Positions 5,825 through 11,734 of a DNA stretch of 11,734 bases are shown one piece after another; within the stretch, counting starts at the first letter, position 1; each line of letters opens with the position of its first letter. The position numbers and the translations under genes are program-made. A model generated the notes under the pieces. That model was not told the DNA's origin. It ran no database searches and saw nothing but the letters and a program-made list of their open reading frames with translations. Origin of the DNA: an uncultured Carnobacterium sp. (GTDB taxonomy: Bacteria; Bacillota; Bacilli; Lactobacillales; Aerococcaceae); contig CAJPNA010000027.1 of the NCBI GenBank assembly GCA_905371865.1, positions 1 through 11,734 of the forward strand, written 5' to 3'.

Positions 5825-7951
5825 CTATTTTTGCGTTGGCTCACTCGTCGTCTCACTAGGAGCTTCTGTTGTAACTTCTTGAGAGGTTGAAGCTTCTGTT
5901 TCAGGAGCACTAGTGCTCTTTTCTGCTGTACTCTCCTGCGTAGAAGTAGATGGTGTCTCTGAAGTGCTTGATGACACTGTTGTTACTTCAGTAGATTTTT
6001 CCTCTTCTTTTTGTTCTAAAATAGAGCTCTTTGGAATACTATTATCTTTATCCGCTTCATCTAAAGTACCTTCAGAGAAATCTTTTGCTTCCTCTAAGAT
6101 ACTTAGTTCATCTGCAGAAGCCGGTGTCATAATCTCTTTTAGATTCTTACCAATGGCACCTTCAACTTTGCCATCAAAGTTCTTATGCGCTTCTTTAATG
6201 GCTAATTTAGTGCGATAAGATTCAATAATGAGCGCTTCAACGGCTGTTGTTCCAAAGTTCAAGCGTGAACCCATATACCGTTTGATAAGGCTAGCCACCT
6301 CTTCTCTTAGAGCAGCTGGTAATTCTTGGTCTAATACGTGTTGTGTAAAGAAGTATAAATAGCGCATCCCTTCAATACTAATACGGTCATTGGCATCCCG
6401 TAATGCTTGAATTAGCGAAGCAATTGCATTCACTTGCGCTTCTTTTCCACTTTCTCTTGCTTTTGTAGCTAAATCCTTTAGCTCATCAGCAGTAACGCCA
6501 TAGTCTTTCAATGATAACTCACTAATTTTACGAATCGTATCTTCATGAGTGGCATTCATTTTTTGCTCTTGCGGTGTTATCGATATTTCAACATCTTGTT
6601 CTTTATTCACGACTTTCTTTTCAAAGTTTTCTAGTCCTTTCATAAAGCCTTCCGTTGAATTTCCTTTTTGTTGTACTTGTTCTTTATATTCATTTAAAGC
6701 CACTAAGATTCGATTTAAAGTAACTGGATCATCTTTGTATTTCTCTTGGGCGCGAGTTTTCACCTCGTCAATTTTTTGAAACACTTCTTCTTGATTCAAA
6801 TCCCCTGCCACAAATGGTGGAACGATTCCTGGCAATTTATTTTTTTCGTAAGCTTCAATCCCATCTTTATTCACGATATTCATTGAATGACTATGATCTC
6901 CGTGTGGAATATCAAAACGTCCATTGACAATGCGAATCGCTGTACGAGAAATCCCCATACGTCTTGCAATCAAATCAATTTCCTGTGAAAGTCTCACTTC
7001 AGCAGGAATCGACGGATCAGAATTTGGTACTTCAAATCGTTTCAATGGAATAACCCAAGGATGGATATGATTTTTATCTTGCCCTTGCTCCATATTTTGA
7101 AAGGCAAATACTTTTCCAATATATTCACCTTGATCATTGGTAACTGATTCGAATTTAATACTATCTCTTTCTACACCATATGCATACGTAATATAATCCA
7201 AATATTTTTGAATTTCAGGAGATTGCAAAGTTAATTCTTTGTCCCCTGGTGTCGTCATATCTGAAGTAGACGTTTGAACAGTATGTGTTGTAGACGTACT
7301 ATTTTGACGTTGTCTTGAAGGAGTAGAGGCAGCAGCAACTGTCCCACTCGTTCCGCCTCCAGTATGAGAGGTAGGTTCATCATCAAAAGTATAATTAGCA
7401 CTTCCATCCCCACAGTCTAGTACATCATGGAAATGATCCCCATGAGGAATTCGGAGTAATTTACAAGTCCGTTTTTTCCCCGTTTCATCTTCTCTAGTAA
7501 CAGTTTGAGCATTTGCCAGTTGTGAACGATAAATAAAGTGATAGTGATCACCGTGTCTCACCACAAACCCTAATTCATTTTCACTCACAATATCTTTTGG
7601 ATTAAAAACATAATCATCATCTGAATGGTTGCTTTGGCTAATTTGTTTCTTCTGCTCATAAATTGCATCAGAAGGTGGAGTCCCAAATACAAAATGGTAA
7701 TGGTCTCCATGTTTCTTTAGATACCCATTTTCAAAAACTTCTCCCACAATTGTTTTAGGTTTATTCTCTTTAATTTCCTTTGCAGCTTGTTCATACTTCG
7801 CCATCTGCTCAGGAGAAATCGTCGTTTGTTCAACCGTACTTTCTGCTACTTGATTCACTTGACTTTTTTGATTGGCTAAAATCATTCCTGAAGCGAAGAC
7901 AAGCCCTAAGGCAACTGCTCCTCCTAGAAATACCTTCTCTTTTTTATTCAT
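5825..7951 (-). CDS. Pneumococcal-type histidine triad (Pht) surface protein
   Basis: Secreted zinc-binding protein of the Pht family. Known members store or deliver Zn2+ to an ABC-importer binding lipoprotein and can bind host factors. The 708-residue product starts with a signal or anchor segment (KKEKVFLGGAVALGLVFASG, 3-22) lacking a lipobox cysteine. Four HxxHxH triads follow: HGDHYH (81-86), HGDHYH (133-138), HGDHFH (170-175) and HGDHSH (350-355), plus KNHIHPW (293-299). The region 400-640 is helical and charged, and the last 60 residues are a Ser/Thr/Glu-rich tail without LPXTG. Two cysteines, C163 and C180, flank the third triad, which is unusual in an exported protein of this group. 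The start is chosen for its GGGAG site and signal peptide. The gene stands alone behind a Zur-like operator rather than beside a zinc importer. Confidence 0.9.
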   Translation of the reverse strand: MNKKEKVFLGGAVALGLVFASGMILANQKSQVNQVAESTVEQTTISPEQMAKYEQAAKEIKENKPKTIVGEVFENGYLKKHGDHYHFVFGTPPSDAIYEQKKQISQSNHSDDDYVFNPKDIVSENELGFVVRHGDHYHFIYRSQLANAQTVTREDETGKKRTCKLLRIPHGDHFHDVLDCGDGSANYTFDDEPTSHTGGGTSGTVAAASTPSRQRQNSTSTTHTVQTSTSDMTTPGDKELTLQSPEIQKYLDYITYAYGVERDSIKFESVTNDQGEYIGKVFAFQNMEQGQDKNHIHPWVIPLKRFEVPNSDPSIPAEVRLSQEIDLIARRMGISRTAIRIVNGRFDIPHGDHSHSMNIVNKDGIEAYEKNKLPGIVPPFVAGDLNQEEVFQKIDEVKTRAQEKYKDDPVTLNRILVALNEYKEQVQQKGNSTEGFMKGLENFEKKVVNKEQDVEISITPQEQKMNATHEDTIRKISELSLKDYGVTADELKDLATKARESGKEAQVNAIASLIQALRDANDRISIEGMRYLYFFTQHVLDQELPAALREEVASLIKRYMGSRLNFGTTAVEALIIESYRTKLAIKEAHKNFDGKVEGAIGKNLKEIMTPASADELSILEEAKDFSEGTLDEADKDNSIPKSSILEQKEEEKSTEVTTVSSSTSETPSTSTQESTAEKSTSAPETEASTSQEVTTEAPSETTSEPTQK

Positions 7952-7968
7952 TCATCTCCCACTTTCTT

Positions 7969-7989
7969 AAATCGTAAGTTTTACGTTTT
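7969..7989. promoter_or_regulatory. Putative Zur operator of the Pht gene
   Basis: The plus strand holds the dyad CGTAA-GTT-TTACG (7973-7985) flanked by AAAT on the left and TTTT on the right. Against the Bacillus Zur box, with half-sites AAATCGTAAT and ATTACGATTT about one central base, it matches 17 of 20 positions by eye. It lies just downstream of the -10, over the predicted start point, where a repressor would block transcription. It does not match the streptococcal AdcR box (TTAACYRGTTAA). Function is inferred from the zinc-binding family of the gene. Confidence 0.65.
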
Positions 7990-7991
7990 AG

Positions 7992-8020
7992 AGTATACTA
8001 TTTGATGGGAGTGCTGTCAA
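7992..8020 (-). promoter_or_regulatory. Promoter of the Pht gene
   Basis: The minus strand has consensus TTGACA (8020-8015), a 17-base spacer and TATACT (7997-7992). The start is expected near 7986, inside the Zur-like dyad, giving a leader of about 35 bases. This is the strongest promoter in the window by match to consensus. Confidence 0.85.
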
Positions 8021-8040
8021 CAAAGATATTCCAAATTTTT

Positions 8041-8077
8041 AAGCAAAAAAGCCCTTCCCACAAATCTATGGGAAGGG
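8041..8077 (-). terminator. Terminator of the M42 peptidase gene
   Basis: CCCTTCCCA (8052-8060) pairs perfectly with TGGGAAGGG (8069-8077) around an 8-base loop. On the minus strand it is followed by CTTTTTTGCTT. It begins 6 bases after the peptidase stop codon. Confidence 0.92.
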
Positions 8078-8083
8078 TTAAGG

Positions 8084-9124
8084 TTATTCTTCGATTAAAT
8101 CACTTAATAAATAAGCATCTACTAAAGATTGAGTCGCTTCAATAGAATCGATATGCGTTCTTTCATAAGAGTGACTTGATTCAATTCCTGCTCCTAGGAG
8201 TGCGTGTTTTACTTCCGCCCCAGCTCTCATCGCTGCAGAAGCATCACTTCCATAATAAGGATAAATATCTAGTTTAAACGGAATCTCTTTTTCCTTGCAA
8301 AGACTGACTAGCTGTTGACGGAAATCATAGTTATAAGGTCCTGACCCATCTTTGACACAAATCGAAACCGTATATTCATCGGTTTGTTGGTCGTCCCCCA
8401 TCGCTCCCATATCCACTGCAAGAAACTCAACCACTTCTGAAGGAATACTACTATTAGCTCCAGTCCCCGTTTCTTCAATGCAACTAAACATAAAGTGAGT
8501 CGTTACCGGCAAGATGATTCCCTCTTTTTTATATTTCTTCAATAAGGTAAGTAAAATTGCTGCACTAACCTTATCATCTAAAAAACGACTTTTAACAAAT
8601 CCAGTTGGTGTGACAACAAATCGTGGATCAAAAGACACAAAATCTCCCACTTCTATTCCTAAAGCTCGTGTCTCTTTTTCATTAGTGACTTTCTCATCTA
8701 ATCGAACTTCCATATTGTCTTGACTGCGTTCGACCGTTCCGGCTTCTTTGTATACATGAACACTCGTTTGATGTAATAAAATTGTTCCTGAAACCATATT
8801 TCCGTTTGAGGCAATATGAACGGTACAATTTTCTCCTTCAATCATATTCCAAGCAAAACCACCAATACGATCCAACTTCAAACGTCCGTCTGGTTTCACC
8901 GCTCTTACAATCGCTCCAAGAGTATCAATATGAGCCGTAATAGCACGTTGCTCTTTATCATTTGCTCCTTCTACAGTTACAATGACAAGCCCTTTCGCTG
9001 TACGTTTTGGTTGGTATCCCATATCCGTTAACACTTCAATTAAATAATCTTGAACATCTTTTGTGTACCCTGTTGGAGATGGAATGGCTACTAATTCTTT
9101 TAAGAAATCGATTGTTTGATTCAT
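8084..9124 (-). CDS. M42 family metallopeptidase (FrvX/YsdC-like aminopeptidase)
   Basis: Cytoplasmic dinuclear-metal aminopeptidase of clan MH, family M42. Such enzymes form large dodecameric shells and trim peptides from the N-terminus. The 346-residue product keeps the expected ligands and catalytic residues: H65 in ITAHIDTLG, D183 in SRFLDDKVSAA, the catalytic glutamate pair E217-E218 in CIEETGTGA, D238 in LAVDMGA and H324 in SYERTHIDS. The PDZ-like insert lies at about 75-170. Its motifs (FLDDK, THID) differ from the WDNR/HSH pattern of lactic-acid-bacterial PepA (glutamyl aminopeptidase), so it is probably a different M42 subgroup and the preferred residue is not predicted. The ATG at 9122-9124 has GGAGGAAAG at good spacing. 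It is a one-gene unit with its own promoter and terminator. Confidence 0.92.
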   Translation of the reverse strand: MNQTIDFLKELVAIPSPTGYTKDVQDYLIEVLTDMGYQPKRTAKGLVIVTVEGANDKEQRAITAHIDTLGAIVRAVKPDGRLKLDRIGGFAWNMIEGENCTVHIASNGNMVSGTILLHQTSVHVYKEAGTVERSQDNMEVRLDEKVTNEKETRALGIEVGDFVSFDPRFVVTPTGFVKSRFLDDKVSAAILLTLLKKYKKEGIILPVTTHFMFSCIEETGTGANSSIPSEVVEFLAVDMGAMGDDQQTDEYTVSICVKDGSGPYNYDFRQQLVSLCKEKEIPFKLDIYPYYGSDASAAMRAGAEVKHALLGAGIESSHSYERTHIDSIEATQSLVDAYLLSDLIEE

Positions 9125-9152
9125 TTTCTTTCCTCCATTTCACGATAGATTT

Positions 9153-9161
9153 AGTATAGCA
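9153..9161 (-). promoter_or_regulatory. Extended -10 promoter element of the M42 peptidase gene
   Basis: The minus strand reads TGCTATACT (9161-9153), an extended -10, with a predicted leader of about 22 bases. No clear -35 is seen at 17 bases, so the element rests on the extended -10. Confidence 0.5.
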
Positions 9162-9229
9162 TATCCCTATAAAATCTAACTAATGAACATGCTTCTCTTT
9201 AGATAATCCCAAGAATTTTACAAAATTTC

Positions 9230-9258
9230 TTGCATAATAGAATCTTTAGATTTATAAT
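9230..9258 (+). promoter_or_regulatory. Promoter of the DUF1307 lipoprotein gene
   Basis: TTGCAT (9230-9235), a 17-base spacer and consensus TATAAT (9253-9258) lie upstream of the lipoprotein ATG. The predicted start near 9265 leaves a leader of about 27 bases. Confidence 0.65.
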
Positions 9259-9277
9259 ACAAGTATATTACAAATTG

Positions 9278-9283
9278 AAAGGA
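9278..9283 (+). promoter_or_regulatory. Ribosome site deciding the lipoprotein start
   Basis: AAAGGA lies 8 bases before the ATG at 9292. The other in-frame ATG (9283) overlaps this site and has none of its own, so 9292 is the start. The resulting MKKTLK N-terminus is a typical signal peptide beginning. Confidence 0.75.
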
Positions 9284-9291
9284 TGAATTTC

Positions 9292-9735
9292 ATGAAAAAA
9301 ACCTTGAAATTAATCGCTGTATTTTTCGCAGCACTATTCGTATTACTAGGATGCGGTAAAGAAGAAACCTCTTCATTTGAATTAAATCAAAATGGAGTAA
9401 ATTCAGTTTTAACTTATTACTATAATAATGATTTAGTAACAAAACAAACTGCAACGAATACTTATGACCTAAAGAAATTAGGCGTAACTGAAGAAGAAGC
9501 TAAACAACAAATCGAAGCAGTGAATAACAAATATACTGCTATTGATGGCGTTACTGCTAGCATTGAATCTAAAGACGGTACTCTTATTCAAAGTTTAACA
9601 GTAGATTACGCTAAAGCTAAAATTTCTGAATTAAGAAAAGCGTTTCCTCAGGAATTCACCGGTGACGGAGATAAAATTAGCTTTAAAGCTTCTAAAGAAG
9701 CTTTATTACAAGCTGGAAACAAAGAAAAGAAATAA
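9292..9735 (+). CDS. DUF1307 (YehR-like) lipoprotein
   Basis: Predicted membrane-anchored lipoprotein of 147 residues. The signal peptide has a basic start (MKKTLK), a hydrophobic core (LIAVFFAALFVLL) and lipobox VLLGC, with the lipidated cysteine at residue 21. The mature part resembles the DUF1307/YehR family in length and pattern. It has a beta-rich start with a TYYYNNDLVTKQTATNTYDL stretch, then GVTEEEAKQQIEAVNNKYTAIDGV, then LTVDYAKAKISELRKAF and a lysine-rich end. The function of this family is unknown. Expression is from its own TATAAT promoter, and a hairpin terminator follows 12 bases after the stop, so it is a single-gene unit facing the opposite way to its neighbours. Family assignment is by remembered pattern, not by a search. 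Confidence 0.85.
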   Translation: MKKTLKLIAVFFAALFVLLGCGKEETSSFELNQNGVNSVLTYYYNNDLVTKQTATNTYDLKKLGVTEEEAKQQIEAVNNKYTAIDGVTASIESKDGTLIQSLTVDYAKAKISELRKAFPQEFTGDGDKISFKASKEALLQAGNKEKK

Positions 9736-9747
9736 AAGGATAATAAT

Positions 9748-9788
9748 AAAACCGGAGGAAGATAATACTCTTCGTCCGGTTTTCCTAT
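9748..9788 (+). terminator. Terminator of the lipoprotein gene
   Basis: AAAACCGGA (9748-9756) pairs with TCCGGTTTT (9775-9783). An inner stem GAAGA/TCTTC (9758-9762 with 9769-9773) follows after a single G-G mismatch. The right arm ends in TTTT. It begins 12 bases after the lipoprotein stop. The AAAA/TTTT ends would allow weak function on the other strand too. Confidence 0.82.
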
Positions 9789-9960
9789 AATTAAAAAAGG
9801 AATCGAAGGACCTCTTGATTTTAATAGTGATGTATATATTCGTAAAAACACTTTTGACTACAATACACTCGACTTTATAGAATTAAACAAACCTAATCCA
9901 AAGAAATATCCAGTAAAAACGATACATTACTATAATTATAGCGAAACTGTTAAAAATTAG
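9766..9960 (+). pseudogene. 3' remnant of an unrecognised gene, no start codon
   Basis: An open frame of 64 codons ends at TAG 9958-9960 and is preceded by an in-frame TAA at 9763-9765. It contains no ATG, GTG or TTG with a ribosome site, and its first codons fall within the lipoprotein terminator. The translation from about 9784 (PIIKKGIEGPLDFNSDVY, then KNTFDYNTLDFIELNKP, then YPVKTIHYYNYSETVKN) has a natural protein-like composition. A perfect 13-bp hairpin with a T-rich tail follows 40 bases after the stop, as expected for the end of a real gene. I do not recognise the family. It is most simply read as the C-terminal end of a deleted plus-strand gene. A chance open frame in AT-rich DNA cannot be ruled out. 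Confidence 0.5.
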
Positions 9961-10000
9961 AACAATGGATACGTAAAAATAATCTCAGCCAAATGAATGC

Positions 10001-10047
10001 AGCACCAAAGACACTCCACTTCTTAAATGTCTTTGGTGCTATTTTCT
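10001..10047 (+). terminator. Hairpin terminator after the gene remnant
   Basis: AGCACCAAAGACA (10001-10013) is perfectly complementary to TGTCTTTGGTGCT (10028-10040) around a 14-base loop, and is followed by ATTTTCTT on the plus strand. The minus-strand side has no T tract, so it points rightward. No intact plus-strand gene precedes it, only the remnant ending at 9960. Confidence 0.75.
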
Positions 10048-10061
10048 TGTATAATTCTAGA

Positions 10062-10144
10062 TGTATCATTTTTGATATCTTTCACTGTTTGTATCACGCA
10101 CGATATGTATCATACAAGATACAAAATTACCATATACGGTAATT
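10062..10144. repeat. Cluster of TGTATCA repeats and dyads
   Basis: TGTATCA occurs at 10062-10068, 10090-10096 and 10106-10112, with the inverted partner GATACA at 10118-10123. The last copy and its partner form TGTATC-N6-GATACA, and an outer pair TTTGTATC (10088-10095) / GATACAAA (10118-10125) encloses them. Immediately after comes a separate dyad, AATTACC (10125-10131) N6 GGTAATT (10138-10144). This arrangement is typical of an operator region, but no intact gene starts next to it on either strand. Confidence 0.6.
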
Positions 10145-10219
10145 CCTTTGCCTCACTAATTACTCTTTCAATATAAAATTAATCCTTGAAAGTAATTTTT
10201 GATTCGCTTTTTGGTATGT
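10145..10219. other. Spacer with a bulged inverted repeat, possible terminator
   Basis: The region between the dyad cluster and the end of the amidohydrolase gene has no gene. AATTACTCTTTCAA (10158-10171) pairs with TTGAAAGTAATT (10186-10197) through 12 base pairs with a 2-base bulge, followed by TTTTTG on the plus strand. The amidohydrolase runs the other way and no clear T-tailed hairpin is seen for it here, so how its transcript ends is open. Confidence 0.4.
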
Positions 10220-11554
10220 TTATTCAAATGATAATTGTTTCGATAATTCGAAAGCATACTCTTCAAACATTGTCATTCCTTCCTTTAGCTCTCTTTGAAG
10301 TACTTCTAGTGTTACATTCACTAGCTTCTTGTTATCAACAATCATTTCCCCATTAATCCATACATCTTGCACATTAAAAGCATTGGCTGAATATACCAAG
10401 GCTGCATAGGCATCATGAACAGGAAACATATTCACAGATGCTGTTTCAACAAGCACGATATCTGCTTTTTTTCCTTCTTCGAGCGTTCCTACTTCTTTCT
10501 CGAAACCAAGTGCTTTTGCTCCGCCTTTTGTGGCTAATGAGACGATTTCTTTAGCTGGGAAGATACTACGATCATTTAGATGAGTTTTATGAAAATTAGC
10601 AACCATCCGCATTTGTGTAAATAAATCCAGGGTATTACCGCTACTTGGTCCGTCAGTTCCTAACCCAACAGTCACTCCATGGTCTAACAAATTACGAATA
10701 GGCGCGACTCCTTTTGCAGATTTGGTATTGGCACCGATGCAATGAACGACACTAACTTTTGGATACTTAGCTAGAATTTCTACATCAGATTCGGTCATCA
10801 AGATGCCATGCGCTAAAATGACTGGTACTTCGAAAAATCCAAGCGACTCTAAAAATTCGATTGGTGTTTGGTTATATGTTTTACGAAAATAATCGATTTC
10901 ATAATTCATCTCAGAGACATGAAGCGTAATCGGAACCTGGTTCGCTTTAGCAAACTCCAGAATAGCTCTCATCACATCTTCAGTATTTGTATTTGGTGCA
11001 TGAGGGGCAATTAATGGGTGTACAAGTCCGTCCCCTTTCCATATATCAACAAATGCTTGGGTATATGCTAGGGCTTCATCTGTATTTTGACTATCAGGAG
11101 TCTTCATATCGATAATTGTTTCACCTACCATAGAACGCATCTTCATTTTCTTCGCTACTTCAGCAACACTGGCTTCATAATAATACATATCACACATCGC
11201 AGTCACCCCTGCAAGCTGCATCTCCGCAATGGCATAGGCTGTACTCTTGGCAATTAAAGGCTTATCAACAACCTTTTGTTCCAATGGAAACAGGAATCGT
11301 CTTAGGCGGTCTGGACAATCATCTCCTAATGAACGGAATGGAATCATCCCACAATGCGTATGAGCGTTGACGAATCCAGGAAGTAAAATCCCCCCCTGTG
11401 CATCAATCCACTCATCTGCCTTGGTCTCTTCAAACTGATGCATTGAGCCCACTTCAACAATTAAGCTCTCCCCCATTACTAAATACCCACTACGATATTC
11501 CGTGAAGGCATCATCCATTGTTAAAATCCATGCATTTTTATAACCAATCCTCAT
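10220..11554 (-). CDS. Amidohydrolase of the MtaD/SsnA-like deaminase group
   Basis: Metal-dependent amidohydrolase (TIM barrel, cytoplasmic) resembling 5'-methylthioadenosine / S-adenosylhomocysteine deaminases and related enzymes. In the 444-residue product the metal ligands are visible: H65 and H67 in GFVNAHTHCG, H212 in ITLHVSE, H249 in ILAHGIL and D301 in GLGTDGPSSGNTLD. The N-terminal (1-60) and C-terminal (about 350-410) strands form the usual beta-sandwich, with GTLEEGKKADIVLV and INGEMIVDNKK. The usual HNPxSNxKLASG loop reads HCIGANTKSAKG here, so the substrate may differ. The start at ATG 11552-11554 is favoured by GGGAG 8 bases upstream. The ATG at 11567 has its purines directly abutting and no proper site. 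It stands alone, with no methionine-salvage genes beside it in the window. Confidence 0.85.
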   Translation of the reverse strand: MRIGYKNAWILTMDDAFTEYRSGYLVMGESLIVEVGSMHQFEETKADEWIDAQGGILLPGFVNAHTHCGMIPFRSLGDDCPDRLRRFLFPLEQKVVDKPLIAKSTAYAIAEMQLAGVTAMCDMYYYEASVAEVAKKMKMRSMVGETIIDMKTPDSQNTDEALAYTQAFVDIWKGDGLVHPLIAPHAPNTNTEDVMRAILEFAKANQVPITLHVSEMNYEIDYFRKTYNQTPIEFLESLGFFEVPVILAHGILMTESDVEILAKYPKVSVVHCIGANTKSAKGVAPIRNLLDHGVTVGLGTDGPSSGNTLDLFTQMRMVANFHKTHLNDRSIFPAKEIVSLATKGGAKALGFEKEVGTLEEGKKADIVLVETASVNMFPVHDAYAALVYSANAFNVQDVWINGEMIVDNKKLVNVTLEVLQRELKEGMTMFEEYAFELSKQLSFE

Positions 11555-11562
11555 CACTGCCA

Positions 11563-11567
11563 CTCCC
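11563..11567 (-). promoter_or_regulatory. Ribosome site deciding the amidohydrolase start
   Basis: GGGAG on the minus strand lies 8 bases before the ATG at 11554. The alternative ATG at 11569, which would add five residues (MGVAV), overlaps this site and has AGGA with no spacer. Confidence 0.6.
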
Positions 11568-11598
11568 ATTCCTGTCTTTCTTATTCTAGTTGAATTCC

Positions 11599-11604
11599 AT
11601 TATA
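11599..11604 (-). promoter_or_regulatory. -10 element of the amidohydrolase promoter
   Basis: Consensus TATAAT on the minus strand (11604-11599) would start transcription near 11592, about 38 bases before the ATG. The hexamer 17 bases upstream, TAAATT, is a poor -35, so an activator or weak promoter is possible. Confidence 0.5.
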
Positions 11605-11634
11605 AGAACAATCAAAACTCGAATTTAGAAGAAC

Positions 11635-11680
11635 AAAGCCGCCAGTCTAACATTCGTCTAGCGGCTTTATCTATTTTCTT
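11635..11680. terminator. Hairpin terminator at the right edge, direction uncertain
   Basis: AAAGCCGC (11635-11642) pairs with GCGGCTTT (11661-11668), with a further AG/CT pair inside after a mismatch. The plus-strand tail is ATCTATTTTCTTTT and the minus-strand tail is GTTCTTCT, both T-rich. As no plus-strand gene precedes it, it more likely ends a minus-strand gene lying beyond the right edge. Confidence 0.65.
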
Positions 11681-11696
11681 TTCTGATGTATTCTTA

Positions 11697-11717
11697 AATA
11701 GAATTCAACATTCTATT
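11697..11717. repeat. AT-rich dyad at the right edge
   Basis: AATAGAAT (11697-11704) and ATTCTATT (11710-11717) form a perfect 8-bp inverted repeat with a 5-base centre. It could be an operator or part of a neighbouring transcript. All three minus-strand frames are closed within 22 bases of the edge, so no gene is called here. Confidence 0.45.
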
Positions 11718-11734
11718 GGTTCAAGATTTTATTC

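Noticed and set aside
5825..7951. Pht protein as an LPXTG-anchored or lipid-anchored surface protein
   Set aside because: There is no LPXTG motif in the Ser/Thr-rich tail and no lipobox cysteine in the signal segment. Retention at the surface must be by another means, or the N-terminal segment stays uncleaved.
9648..9851. Minus-strand 67-codon frame after the lipoprotein gene
   Set aside because: It crosses the lipoprotein 3' end and its terminator in antisense and lacks a plausible start signal.
10023..10097. Minus-strand mini-frame from GTG resembling an antitoxin fragment (VKDIKNDTSRII)
   Set aside because: Only 24 codons, no ribosome site, a TGA shortly upstream in the same frame, and it runs into the loop of a hairpin. 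Likeness to Phd-type antitoxins is too slight to claim.
10062..10123. TGTATCA repeats as a CRISPR array
   Set aside because: Repeat units are only seven bases with uneven spacing (28 and 16 bases), and there are no cas genes nearby.

Overview
The window reads as chromosomal DNA from a low-GC Gram-positive bacterium of the order Lactobacillales. Supporting signs are strong AAGGAGG-type ribosome sites, TTGACA/TATACT promoters, the rnhC / zapA-cvpA-mutS2-trxA gene order, and a secreted histidine-triad (Pht) protein of the kind found in streptococci and relatives. The Pht promoter carries a Bacillus-type Zur-like box rather than the streptococcal AdcR box. That fits a non-Streptococcus member such as a Carnobacteriaceae/Granulicatella-like organism, but the genus is inference.

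Left part (1-4760): a minus-strand cluster runs zapA, cvpA, mutS2 and then trxA, which is cut by the window edge. It covers cell division, a membrane protein, ribosome rescue/DNA transactions and thiol redox. rnhC (RNase HIII) is divergent from zapA across a 138-base promoter region. A strong hairpin terminator lies inside the cluster between cvpA and mutS2, and trxA has its own promoter. rnhC and the convergent corA share a bidirectional terminator.

Middle (4755-9124): three minus-strand single-gene units follow. They are a CorA-family divalent-cation transporter, a 708-residue Pht-type zinc-binding surface protein with four HGDHxH triads, and an M42 family metallopeptidase. The Pht promoter is near consensus and carries a 21-base Zur-box-like dyad over its start point, suggesting zinc repression.

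Right part (9125-11734): a plus-strand DUF1307-type lipoprotein gene with its own promoter and terminator comes first. Then comes about 430 bases without an intact gene. It holds a start-less 3' coding remnant with its own terminator and a cluster of dyads and GTATCA repeats, which looks like the scar of lost genes. A minus-strand amidohydrolase of the MtaD/SsnA-like deaminase group follows, and the right edge has a terminator-like hairpin and an AT-rich dyad.

I see no CRISPR array, tRNA, rRNA, insertion sequence or phage gene, and no convincing new multi-gene system. The most informative signals are the Zur-like operator on the Pht gene, the intra-operon terminator before mutS2, and the gene remnant with its dyad-rich neighbourhood.
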